This document shows, piece after piece, positions 31,856 to 39,681 of a DNA stretch of 39,681 nt. The translations under genes were made by a program, and so were the position numbers. Source of the DNA: an uncultured Blautia sp. (GTDB lineage: Bacteria; Bacillota; Clostridia; Lachnospirales; Lachnospiraceae); the NCBI GenBank assembly GCA_900551075.1, contig URVB01000033.1, positions 1 through 39,681 of the forward strand, given 5' to 3'. The notes beneath the pieces were generated by a model that saw nothing but the letters and a program-made list of their open reading frames with translations, was not told where the DNA came from and made no database searches. Positions within the stretch are counted from its first letter, which is position 1, and every line of letters begins with the position of its first letter.

Positions 31856-33250
31856 TTACTGCCGGAAATCCTTATGATCCTGCTCCAGCCTGACCCTTAC
31901 TTCTTCCTTTTTTTCTTCCTCTTCCCTTCGTTCCTCTCTTCCCTTCGGTAAAATCACATTCAGAAGAACTGCAATAAGCGTTGCCAGCACTACCGGAGAT
32001 TTTCCGAATATGGTAGTTACCCATGCCGGAAAGGTTGCAAGTGCTGCTGTTGCCTGAGACACTCCCATGCCAAGAGCTGCCGCCAATCCGACAATCGAAG
32101 AATTCCGGTAATCCATTTCCGCAGAAGCCACCAGCTTCATACCGGTCATTGCAATCGATGCAAATACCGAAACCGTTGCACCGCCCAAAACGCATTGAGG
32201 AATTGTTGTCAGAACTGCCGAAAATTTCGGTACAATCCCTGCAATTCCCAAAATCACGGCTGCCAGACCAAGTACATAACGGTTAATGACCTTGGTTGTG
32301 GTAACGATACCTACATTCTGGCTGTATGTAGCAGTCGGAAGGCCGCCCAACAGGGCGCCCAGAATATTCGTGATACCAGACGCCACAATACCGCTCTGCA
32401 GCTCCTCGTCCTTAGGAGTTCTGTCCATGGCTCCGATCGTTGTCGCCGAATAATCACCAATTGCCTGTATAGAGTTGATTGCAAACAAAATTCCTATGGC
32501 TACGCAGGACGAAATTTCAAAATGCACCCCGAAATACATAAACTTCGGAAGCTGAAATACACCTGCACTCCCTACTGCGGAAAAGTCCACCAGCCCAAAG
32601 GGTATGGAGACAATGTATCCTGCTATGATTCCGATCAAAATAGAAGCAAGCTTCCAGATTCCTTTTCCGAAGTGATTCAGCGCCGTTACAACCGCCAGCG
32701 TAAAAAAAGCAATGAGCCAATTCTTCCAGGACCCGTAGCTTTCACTGCCAACACCGCCTGCCATATAATTGATGGCCGTAGGATACAGGGAAAGTCCAAT
32801 CGTAAACACTACCGTTCCCGTGATCAAAGGCGGAAAAAACACGCGGATCTGACGCACCAGAAGCCCCATAACAATGGCTATAATGCCGCCCACAATCTGA
32901 GCCCCCAAAATGGTGGCAACTCCGTATCCCTCTGCAATTGCCTGCATACTCGGAACATAAGCAAAGCTGACCCCCACGATCATCGGCAGACCGGAACCGA
33001 CCGACAGCTTCCACTTCCTTCCAATGGGAAACAGTTGAATCAATGTGGACAGGGCTGCAACAACCAGCGCCGCCTGAATCAGGATCACCTGATCCCCATT
33101 ACTCAGTCCGCCACCGCCTACTGCTCCCGCCACAATAATCGCCGGTGTTACACAGCCGACAATCATGGCAACCACGTGCTGCAGAGCCAGCGGAAATGCT
33201 TCGCCCAGCCGCGGAATTCCATCCAGTTCAAAAATGCTTCCTCTTTTCAT
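31856..33250 (-). CDS. NCS2-family nucleobase permease (xanthine/uracil type)
   Basis: The 464-residue polytopic membrane protein (about 12-14 helices) symports a nucleobase with protons or sodium. NCS2 hallmarks are FPLALQHVVAMIVG near the start, the substrate loop FEISSCVAIGILFAINSIQ, and the signature TATYSQNVGIVTTTKVINR with the Q-N-V-G core found in xanthine and urate carriers. A charged C-terminal tail rich in E, K and R follows. Xanthine or urate is more likely than uracil, but this is inference. AGGAGG lies before the start. It is separated from the mannan locus by its own promoter. Confidence 0.93.
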   Translation of the reverse strand: MKRGSIFELDGIPRLGEAFPLALQHVVAMIVGCVTPAIIVAGAVGGGGLSNGDQVILIQAALVVAALSTLIQLFPIGRKWKLSVGSGLPMIVGVSFAYVPSMQAIAEGYGVATILGAQIVGGIIAIVMGLLVRQIRVFFPPLITGTVVFTIGLSLYPTAINYMAGGVGSESYGSWKNWLIAFFTLAVVTALNHFGKGIWKLASILIGIIAGYIVSIPFGLVDFSAVGSAGVFQLPKFMYFGVHFEISSCVAIGILFAINSIQAIGDYSATTIGAMDRTPKDEELQSGIVASGITNILGALLGGLPTATYSQNVGIVTTTKVINRYVLGLAAVILGIAGIVPKFSAVLTTIPQCVLGGATVSVFASIAMTGMKLVASAEMDYRNSSIVGLAAALGMGVSQATAALATFPAWVTTIFGKSPVVLATLIAVLLNVILPKGREERREEEEKKEEVRVRLEQDHKDFRQ

Positions 33251-33329
33251 GATTACCTCCCAATTTACTGATATTTCCAGCCGCGGGCAGCGCGAATGAG
33301 CTTCCGGGCTGCTGCTCAGCTATATTTAT

Positions 33330-33365
33330 TGGTACCAGTATATCAGATTGGGAATGCAAAAACAA
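33330..33365 (-). promoter_or_regulatory. Promoter and palindrome of the nucleobase permease
   Basis: On the minus strand TTGTTT (33360-33365) and TATACT (33337-33342) are 17 bases apart. The 8-bp palindrome TGGTACCA (33330-33337) sits at the start site and may be an operator. The leader was read for a purine riboswitch and none was seen. Confidence 0.6.
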
Positions 33366-33377
33366 TTAGGTATTCTA

Positions 33378-33410
33378 AAAAAAATTGTTGTAATACATCA
33401 CAATTTTTTT
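33378..33410 (-). terminator. AT-rich terminator after the subtilase operon
   Basis: AAAAAAATTGT (33378-33388) pairs with ACAATTTTTTT (33400-33410), giving a T-run in both directions. The stem is weak but positioned about 50 bases after the subtilase stop. Confidence 0.6.
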
Positions 33411-33461
33411 GTTTCTATTTTGTCTAATTTTATCTGCGCACGAAGGTTCCATATCCCCTTT

Positions 33462-35210
33462 CTACGTCAACAGCTCAAAGGTGTGATACAGATCCACCTT
33501 TCCATATCCCCATTCCGGATTGGGATACTGACGGCCGTTATCCCTGCGCGCGCCCCTCGACAGATAATTCCTGACACTGTTTCCGGTAAAAAAGGGCTCG
33601 TTTTCTCTGATAATTGCCCATTCAAACAACAATGCCGCAACACCTGCCGTCTGCGCTGCTGCCAGGCTGGAGCCGGAAGCGCTCCCAAAGCCTCCGCTGC
33701 GAAGAGGCACCTTAATGTCTACACCCGGGGCCGCAAAATTGGGTTTCACAATCTCTCCCGGTGTATAGCCGCGGCTTGCCTGCTGGTAGAGACTGCCGTC
33801 CCGATACTGATATGCCGTCACAGTCATCCCCTCAAGGGAATCTCCGGGAGAGGTGATCGTATAATACGGCGAGGACTGCAGAAAATATGTACCCTCCGGG
33901 ATCAGCCCCTGTACAGGCAGCCACATATGAAACAGGGAATCTATATTGTCTCTTCCGCTTATCAAAAATCTCCATACCCCCGCAGCAGGATGCAGAAAGC
34001 GAAAATATACCAGCGTATTTCCGGACTGCCGTTCCAGAGGTACATAATTCACCAGCACCCTGCTTTCTACAAATACAAACGAAAGCTCCTGTGTCCTGCC
34101 CTTTAATGCAGTACTTACCGGCAGTGTTTCCCCTGTAGGGGACTGTACGGAAATATTGAAGGACTCCGGAGAGCTTCCCCAAAATTCCAGGGTAAAGGCA
34201 TCCGTATCCTCACCAACGCGCAGCTCCACCGCGTCCTCAGACCTGTTCTTTCCTAATTCTCCCTGGTAATGATGCCTGGCTGCCCCTTCATTACCCGCAG
34301 CAATGGATACTGCATTCTGACTGAAACCCATCACATCATCCACGAACTGGCTCAGCGGGCCATAGCCCCGATGTGACCCCTGACTGCTGCCAAGGCCCAG
34401 GCATATAGACAAAGGCATCTGATATTCTATGGCACATTTCGCTGCAAAGACAAATGCCAGCATAATATCATCCTCCTGAAAGACCTCCGCATCCGGCGGA
34501 TACAGATAAAAATTCCGCAGATAAGCCTTTGCGGGCTTTAATTTCACAATAATCAGAGAAGCATCCGGGGCAGCACCGGAAAACCCCTCCTCTTCTATGG
34601 TTCTCCCTGCGGCGATAGCTGCAAGGCGGGTTCCATGTCCATTCATATCCGTGACCGGAACCACTTCCAACGGATTTTCCGACTCCAGGGCGCGATTAAT
34701 TTCCTCCTGCTTAAATACCCTGCCAAAGGGGGCCATTTCTGAGGCCCCCCCCGGAAGCGTCTGATCCCAGATACACAGGATTTTACTTTGGTTTCCATTC
34801 CGGAACAGCGGGTTCTGATAATCAATTCCGGAATCAATCACAGCTATCACCGTGCCTGCTCCCCGAAGCTTAAGATACGGATGGTTGTGCAGCCTTGTTA
34901 CCCCGGAGGCATTCAGGCTTTCCACATCCATATAGGTATAACAATTGGGAATAGAATTATACGTATAGCTGTTGATTTCCAGTTCCGGCACCTGTGCTTC
35001 CGGAACATAAAGCACTCCATAATGATCATTGATAATCTGTAATGCCCCATCGGAAATGTAATCGATGGGACCCAAAATGTTCTGATTGTATCTTATAATA
35101 AAATTTTTGTAAAACTCACTCTGTGCCGGGACCACCGGCGGTGTTTCTCCCTGCTCTTCCTGCTGCGCACGCAGCAATTCTTCCACTTCAAAATCATCCG
35201 GTCCGAACAT
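33462..35210 (-). CDS. Subtilisin-family (S8) serine protease, Csp-like
   Basis: The 582-residue S8 peptidase has a complete triad: D126 in VIAVIDSGID, H192 in MNGHGTRLAA and S515 in SGSSLAAAQTAG, with oxyanion N307 in AAGNEGA. Residues 30-95 (NQNILG, ALQIINDHYGVLYVP, SYTYNSIPNCYTYMD) resemble the prodomain of clostridial Csp proteases, which process the spore cortex hydrolase SleC. A beta-rich insert (about 320-470) is also Csp-like. There is no signal peptide. The catalytic Ser motif is GSSLAAA instead of the commoner GTSMA.P. A germination role is inferred from family resemblance. It is downstream of lgt on the same strand (53-base gap) with AAAGGAT before the ATG. Confidence 0.88.
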   Translation of the reverse strand: MFGPDDFEVEELLRAQQEEQGETPPVVPAQSEFYKNFIIRYNQNILGPIDYISDGALQIINDHYGVLYVPEAQVPELEINSYTYNSIPNCYTYMDVESLNASGVTRLHNHPYLKLRGAGTVIAVIDSGIDYQNPLFRNGNQSKILCIWDQTLPGGASEMAPFGRVFKQEEINRALESENPLEVVPVTDMNGHGTRLAAIAAGRTIEEEGFSGAAPDASLIIVKLKPAKAYLRNFYLYPPDAEVFQEDDIMLAFVFAAKCAIEYQMPLSICLGLGSSQGSHRGYGPLSQFVDDVMGFSQNAVSIAAGNEGAARHHYQGELGKNRSEDAVELRVGEDTDAFTLEFWGSSPESFNISVQSPTGETLPVSTALKGRTQELSFVFVESRVLVNYVPLERQSGNTLVYFRFLHPAAGVWRFLISGRDNIDSLFHMWLPVQGLIPEGTYFLQSSPYYTITSPGDSLEGMTVTAYQYRDGSLYQQASRGYTPGEIVKPNFAAPGVDIKVPLRSGGFGSASGSSLAAAQTAGVAALLFEWAIIRENEPFFTGNSVRNYLSRGARRDNGRQYPNPEWGYGKVDLYHTFELLT

Positions 35211-35263
35211 GCCCTGTATCCTTTCGCGTACTTGTTACAGCCTATGCATGTTCTCCTTTTTTA

Positions 35264-36025
35264 TTACTGTTCAGCCTTTCTTTTCCTGCATGCAAAAAAC
35301 AGCCAAAGCCCTGCAAGCCCCGTGAAAATCCCGATAAACTGGGAGGTGGAAAGCCCCCCCACGCTCCCCCTCTCCAAATCTCCACGAAAAAATTCCAGGA
35401 CAAACCGCCCGACACTGTAAAAAATCAGATAGCAGGCAGCTACCTGCCCATCCGCCTTTTTGTGCCGGGCAATCCATATCAAAATTCCAAAATGCAGAAA
35501 ATCTGAAAGGCTTGAATAAACCTGCGTCGGTATCAGAGCCACATGGTTCGGGGCAAAGCTGGAGTTCTGAAACGTAATAGCCAGCGCCCCTTCCGTTTCC
35601 CTGCCATAGCAGCAGCCTGCCAGCAGGCAGCCGATACGTCCGAACCCCTGCGCCAATGCAACGGAGGGTGCCACCAGGTCAAAGAATTTTAAAAAATGCA
35701 GCTTCTTTAAACGGCAATACAGATATCCGGCCAAAATCCCGCCAATGATTCCTCCGTATACCACAAAGCCGTCTCCCATAGTCCGTAACAAAAACGCCGG
35801 ATCCTGCACAATGCTTTTCCATTCTGTAAGCCAGTACAAGAGCTTGGAACAGGCAAATCCGCCGATCAAACACCAGATGATCAGATAAAACACATGGTCA
35901 TACTCCATTTTCAGTTTTCTTGCCCTGTACTCTGCCGTCCCATAAGCAGCCAGAACCCCAAGGGCAATCATCACACCATATCCATAGATTGTAAGAGGTC
36001 CGATTGTCAGCAATTCTTCTTTCAT
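35264..36025 (-). CDS. lgt: Prolipoprotein diacylglyceryl transferase
   Basis: This 253-residue inner-membrane enzyme with about seven helices transfers diacylglycerol to the lipobox cysteine of prolipoproteins. The conserved regions are YGYGVMIALGV, the FVVYGGIIGG turn, ALAQGFGRIGCLLAGCCYG (about 123-141, with the essential-type GR pair), and SVGRFVLEFFRGD. The GCxxAGCCYG form is the variant common in Clostridia, replacing GNFIN. It starts 17 bases after the ureohydrolase-like gene, probably in one operon. Its presence makes the lipobox-free binding protein in the mannan locus more striking. Confidence 0.93.
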   Translation of the reverse strand: MKEELLTIGPLTIYGYGVMIALGVLAAYGTAEYRARKLKMEYDHVFYLIIWCLIGGFACSKLLYWLTEWKSIVQDPAFLLRTMGDGFVVYGGIIGGILAGYLYCRLKKLHFLKFFDLVAPSVALAQGFGRIGCLLAGCCYGRETEGALAITFQNSSFAPNHVALIPTQVYSSLSDFLHFGILIWIARHKKADGQVAACYLIFYSVGRFVLEFFRGDLERGSVGGLSTSQFIGIFTGLAGLWLFFACRKRKAEQ

Positions 36026-36042
36026 ATCATGATATTTCCTTT

Positions 36043-36840
36043 TTAGTTATTATCTGGTTTCCCTTGGGAGTGATCTCCCCGATACCATTCCAGCAGTGCA
36101 CGGTTTGCACAGTCATTCGCCGGACTTTGCTCCGCCTGTGCAGGATTACATTCTCCGCAGATGTCCATACCCAAAAGCCTCTGTCCCTCTCCTGCCAATA
36201 CCCCGGCCGTAATTTCCAGGTAATCCAAAAGTTCCGAAAGCCTCATGTCTCCCTGGCTCCAGGAAGTAGCCGCATCTCCCCAACGGAGAACGTCCTTATC
36301 CACGGATACATAAAGCGGCAGATCCGACGGAATTCCCTCAAAAAACCTCCTGCTTTCTTCTGCTGGCTGTCCGGTTAAGGCTTCCCTGCTCAAAAAACGT
36401 ACTTTTTTCATCAATTCTGCATCTGTCTGTCCGAAAGCTTCCTCATCCGGTCCCACAAGAAGTACCTCCTTCAGAAACGGAAGCTCCTCCAAAGCCGCTG
36501 CGATCCAGCCGCCGCATGACAAAATGCCGCCGAACGCAGGCGGCTGCATATCCGTATGATTGTCAAATACAAGGAGCCGGAATGGCTCTTGAATTTTTTC
36601 AAGCCATATCCGGCTCATATAATGATAATTCCCTGAATCAATGAAATGAATTCCCTCTGCAGGAAATTCCCGGATTTTCTCCCGAAGCTGCTTATAAGCC
36701 TCATCGTCACAATAGCAGTTGCTTCCCAAAAGCCCCTGTACCTCCACCCAGTCCGCTTCTTCTTTCTCATAAAACTGCTCCCAACCATAAATTCCGGAAA
36801 AATCCATGATCACGATTCTCTTATTTTTCTGATCAGCCAT
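36043..36840 (-). CDS. Ureohydrolase-fold (arginase-like) protein
   Basis: The 265-residue protein has the metal-binding pattern of the arginase/agmatinase/formiminoglutamase fold: H73 in SGNYHYMS, D93-x-H95-x-D97 in FDNHTDMQ, and D181-x-D183 in SVDKDVL. These should bind two manganese ions. The usual DAHxD is DNHTD and the usual SxDxDxxDP is SVDKDVLRW, and the protein is shorter than agmatinases, so the substrate is open. GGWIAAAL and the C-terminal DICGEC segment are further fold markers. It lies 27 bases after an ABC permease gene and 17 before lgt. Confidence 0.82.
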   Translation of the reverse strand: MADQKNKRIVIMDFSGIYGWEQFYEKEEADWVEVQGLLGSNCYCDDEAYKQLREKIREFPAEGIHFIDSGNYHYMSRIWLEKIQEPFRLLVFDNHTDMQPPAFGGILSCGGWIAAALEELPFLKEVLLVGPDEEAFGQTDAELMKKVRFLSREALTGQPAEESRRFFEGIPSDLPLYVSVDKDVLRWGDAATSWSQGDMRLSELLDYLEITAGVLAGEGQRLLGMDICGECNPAQAEQSPANDCANRALLEWYRGDHSQGKPDNN

Positions 36841-36867
36841 AGTGCTATCTTAGCACGAACCCCCGGT

Positions 36868-37941
36868 TTATGCAACCTGATGCTTCGCAAATACTCTTCC
36901 TGCCAAAACCCACGCCAAAAGCAGGGCTGCGGCTGCCGCAAATAAAATCTTAGCCTGGTAAAAAAGCTCCAGACCGACCAGATGAAACTTCGGAAGGCTT
37001 AAGGCAAGCGTTGTAGATGCTCCAATCGGCGTCAGGCAGAGAATATCGTTCGGCAGAACATTCCCCAAAAACATAGGCATAAAATACAATAGAGATGATA
37101 CAATAATTGCGATAAATGAACTCCTGCTCCATACAGAGACCAGAAGCGTCATAGCCGTCATCGTCAAAAGAGCCAGAAATCCGCACGCAAGAAAAATCAA
37201 TGCAGCCTCTCCGCAGTTTAATGTATAGGGAACATTATACAGCCCGTTTATGATATCCAACTGGATTCCCGCATCCCAGCCGTACAGTCCGTCCTCCAGC
37301 AAAAACGGTATGACATTTAAGGCCAAAAGCCCCAAATAGCACGCAGCCGTAAATAAAAGAGAGGCGGCAACCTTTGCCTGTGCACATTTTCTTTTCCCAT
37401 GCCTGGAAGTAAGCAGAAGGGCATCCGTGCCTCTTGTATATTCCTCAGAAAAGCACCCGGACACAGCAATCACAATAATAATTCCAAGCACCATCACCAT
37501 CTGCTGAAAGTAATAAAAAATTCTAGTCCATCGATCTGTATTTCCAACCTCTACGGTAATTCCGTTCTGCGTATAGACCTCATCAATGCTCTTTCCGTAA
37601 AACGGCCCGTATTGGGAAGCAAAATTTTCTTCCATAGCCGTATAAAGCGGCAGACTGTCAAGATATGCATAATCCATAATATCTGCTGCCCGTTCCGTCT
37701 TTAGTATCTGATCCCTTTTTGTATCATTCAGAAGGCCTGCATACTGTTCCGTCCGCTCCTTGATATACTGCTTTCCCGCTCCGCCGCTGAGCATTTGTCC
37801 ATCCAAAGTAATCACCTCATATTGGCAGGCCTGCGAATTCCAGACGGCTGCTATGTTAAAAAAAAGCAGACACAAAAGCCCGACCCATACAATTCTGCGG
37901 CTGCACAGCTTTTCCAGCTCAAATTTTATAATCTGTGCCAT
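36868..37941 (-). CDS. ABC transporter membrane subunit (ABC-2 type)
   Basis: The 357-residue protein has a first membrane helix near residues 20-35 (VGLLCLLFFNIAAVW), a large extracytoplasmic loop (about 40-135) and five further helices. This is the ABC-2 exporter-permease pattern, with EYTRGTDALLLTSRHGK in the coupling region. The start is put at 37941 (MAQIIKFELEK), with AAGGGGG upstream, one base after the ATPase stop. It pairs with the ATPase encoded just before it. The substrate is unknown: such clostridial modules export peptides or lipids, or confer bacteriocin resistance. Confidence 0.87.
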   Translation of the reverse strand: MAQIIKFELEKLCSRRIVWVGLLCLLFFNIAAVWNSQACQYEVITLDGQMLSGGAGKQYIKERTEQYAGLLNDTKRDQILKTERAADIMDYAYLDSLPLYTAMEENFASQYGPFYGKSIDEVYTQNGITVEVGNTDRWTRIFYYFQQMVMVLGIIIVIAVSGCFSEEYTRGTDALLLTSRHGKRKCAQAKVAASLLFTAACYLGLLALNVIPFLLEDGLYGWDAGIQLDIINGLYNVPYTLNCGEAALIFLACGFLALLTMTAMTLLVSVWSRSSFIAIIVSSLLYFMPMFLGNVLPNDILCLTPIGASTTLALSLPKFHLVGLELFYQAKILFAAAAALLLAWVLAGRVFAKHQVA

Positions 37942-37942
37942 A

Positions 37943-38866
37943 TCAAAGCCCCCTTCCAAGCATGTCCCGCGTATCGGCCGGTCTGTCCTGCCGGGGACTG
38001 CTTTCCTGTTCCGCAAAATAATACAAATACAGATCCTCAAGATTCGGAGTGACCGTATAAGCACCCTCTCCCGGACTCGTCTCCGAAATGATGCGCAATA
38101 CGGTCATACCGCCTTCATTTCTCAAATTCCCCACATTGTACTGCGCTGCATAACGGTCCGCCTCTCCGGAAGGAACATAAACCTCCCACACGAAGCCGGC
38201 TACTTTCCGTTCAATTTCTTCCGGTGCTCCCTGGCATATGATTTTTCCATCCTTCATCACCAGAATGTGTCCGGCAATATACTCTACATCCGATACAATA
38301 TGCGTCGACAAAAGGACGATCTTGTCTTTGGAAATAGAACTGATCAGATTCCGGAACCTCACCCGTTCCTTGGGATCCAGCCCCGCCGTCGGCTCATCCA
38401 GAATCAGGATTTTCGGATTATTCAAAAGCGCCTGGGCAATCCCCAGCCTCTGCTTCATGCCGCCGGAGAATGTCTTGATTTTTTTCCTCCGGACGGGATA
38501 CAGGCCTACCAGCTCCAAAAGCTCTTCCGCCCGGTCTTTTGCAAAGCGTTTATCCAGCCCCTTTAAGGACGACATATACAGCAGGAATTTTTCTGCCGTA
38601 AAATTCGGATAATACCCGAAATCCTGCGGCAGATAACCCAGCAGATTCCGATATTCCTCACCCATTTCACGGATATTATAGTTATCACAGATCACCTCTC
38701 CTCTGGTGGGAGTCTGTATATCACAGATCATGCGCATCAGCGTAGTTTTGCCTGCCCCATTAGCGCCAAGCAGCCCGTACACTCCCTCGTGCATGGAATA
38801 GGAAAAGTCATCTACTGCAATTTTGCTTCCATACTCCTTAGTCAGTCTGTCTAATCGAAGCTCCAT
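37943..38866 (-). CDS. ABC transporter ATP-binding protein
   Basis: The 307-residue ATPase has Walker A GANGAGKTT (34-42), signature FSGGMKQR (133-140), Walker B LILDEPT (154-160) and the switch His in LLSTHIVSD. A C-terminal regulatory extension (about 220-307) is of the kind seen in drug/lantibiotic exporters (DrrA/BcrA-like). It overlaps the preceding membrane-protein gene by 16 bases, and the permease starts one base after its stop, so the three genes are tightly coupled. Confidence 0.95.
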   Translation of the reverse strand: MELRLDRLTKEYGSKIAVDDFSYSMHEGVYGLLGANGAGKTTLMRMICDIQTPTRGEVICDNYNIREMGEEYRNLLGYLPQDFGYYPNFTAEKFLLYMSSLKGLDKRFAKDRAEELLELVGLYPVRRKKIKTFSGGMKQRLGIAQALLNNPKILILDEPTAGLDPKERVRFRNLISSISKDKIVLLSTHIVSDVEYIAGHILVMKDGKIICQGAPEEIERKVAGFVWEVYVPSGEADRYAAQYNVGNLRNEGGMTVLRIISETSPGEGAYTVTPNLEDLYLYYFAEQESSPRQDRPADTRDMLGRGL

Positions 38867-39615
38867 CTTCCGTTTTCCTCCCTGTCACAGCTTTTCAAAA
38901 ATCGTCTCATAGCGATCACCATAAGATCCAGGGCTGCCAACGTGAGTACAGCAGTCCATTCTCCGTGTGCATTGATGCGTTCCCAGCTTACCGCATCAAT
39001 GCAGTTCACAAACATACCGGAACCGAACGACATCATCAATCCGGTTCCTGCCAGCAGATAATTGGATATCCTCCGGTCCATCCGGCACAGCAGCATAAAG
39101 TAAACAAAGGATGACAGCAGATACGGCACCAGAATGGTCAATACAGCTCCCGTAAGGGTTGTGCCAAATCCTCTGCTGAAGCCTACCATACACAGGACCA
39201 CTGCCAAATCTATGCCGCTCATGATCTGCATCTTCAGAAGAATCACCTGTCGCAGGTCATAACGGCAGGCTTTTTCCATTTCCCACATACCACAGGCATA
39301 GCCCCGCTGTATTTCTATGCATCCGATACATCCGACCAGCGGCGCCGCCATGGTAAACAGCGCCTGACTTTCTCTCCCTCCGGACATGCAGACAAAATAC
39401 CCTAAGGCCAATACCACTGATGCCTGTACAAGCCATACCCACAGGGATAAATATCCTGCCATAGCACACACTCTTTCCCAATAGCTCAGTCCCGGCAGGC
39501 CTCTGGTATTTTGTGCCCCCTGAATCACCGTACGGATATCCGCTTCTTTTCTTTTTTCATCAATTTCCAAATTCTTTGCTGCCAAAAGCATTCTTCTTAA
39601 TTTCTCCTCCGTCAT
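38851..39615 (-). CDS. Predicted six-helix membrane protein of the ABC module
   Basis: The 254-residue protein has a charged N-terminus (about 1-45, MTEEKLRRMLLAAKNLE...) followed by about six membrane helices (for example LSLWVWLVQASVVLALGYF). A family of this type is often encoded between an ECF-like sigma factor gene and an ABC ATPase in Lachnospiraceae; that is recalled, not searched. The ATG at 39615 is preceded only by a G-tract; the stronger ribosome-binding site lies in front of a 12-codon leader ORF upstream. It may form part of the exporter or a regulator. Confidence 0.7.
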   Translation of the reverse strand: MTEEKLRRMLLAAKNLEIDEKRKEADIRTVIQGAQNTRGLPGLSYWERVCAMAGYLSLWVWLVQASVVLALGYFVCMSGGRESQALFTMAAPLVGCIGCIEIQRGYACGMWEMEKACRYDLRQVILLKMQIMSGIDLAVVLCMVGFSRGFGTTLTGAVLTILVPYLLSSFVYFMLLCRMDRRISNYLLAGTGLMMSFGSGMFVNCIDAVSWERINAHGEWTAVLTLAALDLMVIAMRRFLKSCDREENGRWSFD

Positions 39616-39617
39616 TT

Positions 39618-39656
39618 TTACCCCCCCAGACCGTCTGAAAACCCTAATTTGGGCAT
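39618..39656 (-). CDS. 12-codon leader ORF ending in a 7-G tract
   Basis: MPKLGFSDGLGG then stop, with AAGGAG (39665-39670) 8 bases before its ATG. The last sense codons are a run of seven G. One extra G would remove the stop and fuse the leader in frame to the membrane protein starting at 39615. It is either a translated leader, a phase-variable N-terminus or a sequencing indel. The right window edge cuts off what lies upstream. Confidence 0.4.
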   Translation of the reverse strand: MPKLGFSDGLGG

Positions 39657-39681
39657 AAAATTAACTCCTTTTCTTTCCATG

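Noticed and set aside
32195..33271. 358-codon open frame on the plus strand
   Set aside because: It is fully antisense to the nucleobase permease, whose family motifs and ribosome-binding site are clear. The frame's composition (many R, H, Q, N, C) is typical of a shadow.
33251..33342. Purine riboswitch upstream of the nucleobase permease
   Set aside because: The conserved junction and loop sequences of the purine aptamer are not visible, and the leader is short.
1..39681. CRISPR arrays, rRNA genes, replication origins
   Set aside because: No regularly spaced repeats, rRNA-like sequence or DnaA-box cluster was seen. dnaB here is the helicase gene, not an origin marker.

Overview
The window looks like a chromosome segment of a low-GC, spore-former-related Firmicute, most likely a gut Lachnospiraceae (Roseburia/Blautia/Ruminococcus-like). 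The reasons are the clostridial order rpsF-ssb-rpsR / gdpP-rplI-dnaB, strong AAGGAGG ribosome-binding sites, a DUF1858 protein beside a 2[4Fe-4S] ferredoxin, a Csp-type subtilase, a PPi-type phosphofructokinase and a beta-mannan phosphorolysis operon. This is inferred from protein families read by eye; no database search was run.

Layout. 1-2400: a secreted two-repeat protein and a tyrosine integrase with no other element genes in view. 2430-3240: a DUF1858 protein and a small ferredoxin, divergently arranged. 3240-9790: a minus-strand housekeeping block (MerR regulator, dnaB, rplI, gdpP, then rpsR, ssb, rpsF and a DUF951 protein). 9811-11382: a sirtuin and an orphan class B sortase. 11657-11730: an initiator-type tRNA-Met. 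11838-14749: divergent citrate synthase and phosphofructokinase. 14750-17397: an AT-rich accessory patch with a dead GH1 beta-glucosidase start, other decayed coding sequence, a cysteine hydrolase plus HxlR regulator, and an insertion-sequence remnant. 17397-31589: the beta-mannan/manno-oligosaccharide locus. 31856-33250: a nucleobase (xanthine/uracil-type) permease. 33462-36840: a Csp-like subtilase, lgt and a ureohydrolase-fold protein. 36868-39656: an ABC exporter-type module that runs off the right edge.

How the genes work together. The central locus is one minus-strand operon behind a LacI regulator. It encodes a CUT1 sugar-binding protein and two permeases (the ATPase is not in the window), a GH130 manno-oligosaccharide phosphorylase, a cellobiose/mannobiose 2-epimerase, a GH130 mannosyl-glucose phosphorylase, two SGNH acetylesterases resembling CE2 and CE17, a phosphohexomutase, and a mannose-6-phosphate isomerase fused to a ROK sugar kinase. 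Acetylated manno-oligosaccharides would be imported, deacetylated, epimerised and phosphorolysed to mannose-1-phosphate plus glucose. The mutase, isomerase and kinase domains would then feed fructose-6-phosphate and glucose-6-phosphate to glycolysis. This resembles the mannan locus described for Roseburia intestinalis and the Ruminococcus albus phosphorylase pathway, so the pathway itself is not new. The less ordinary points are the isomerase-kinase fusion with an altered ATP-binding motif, a binding protein without a lipobox, and a dead GH1 gene downstream.

Other points worth following are a pair of related elements placed right after two intrinsic terminators, a 7-G tract that could fuse a leader peptide to a membrane protein at the right edge, and an initiator tRNA with a C-U rather than C-A end pair.
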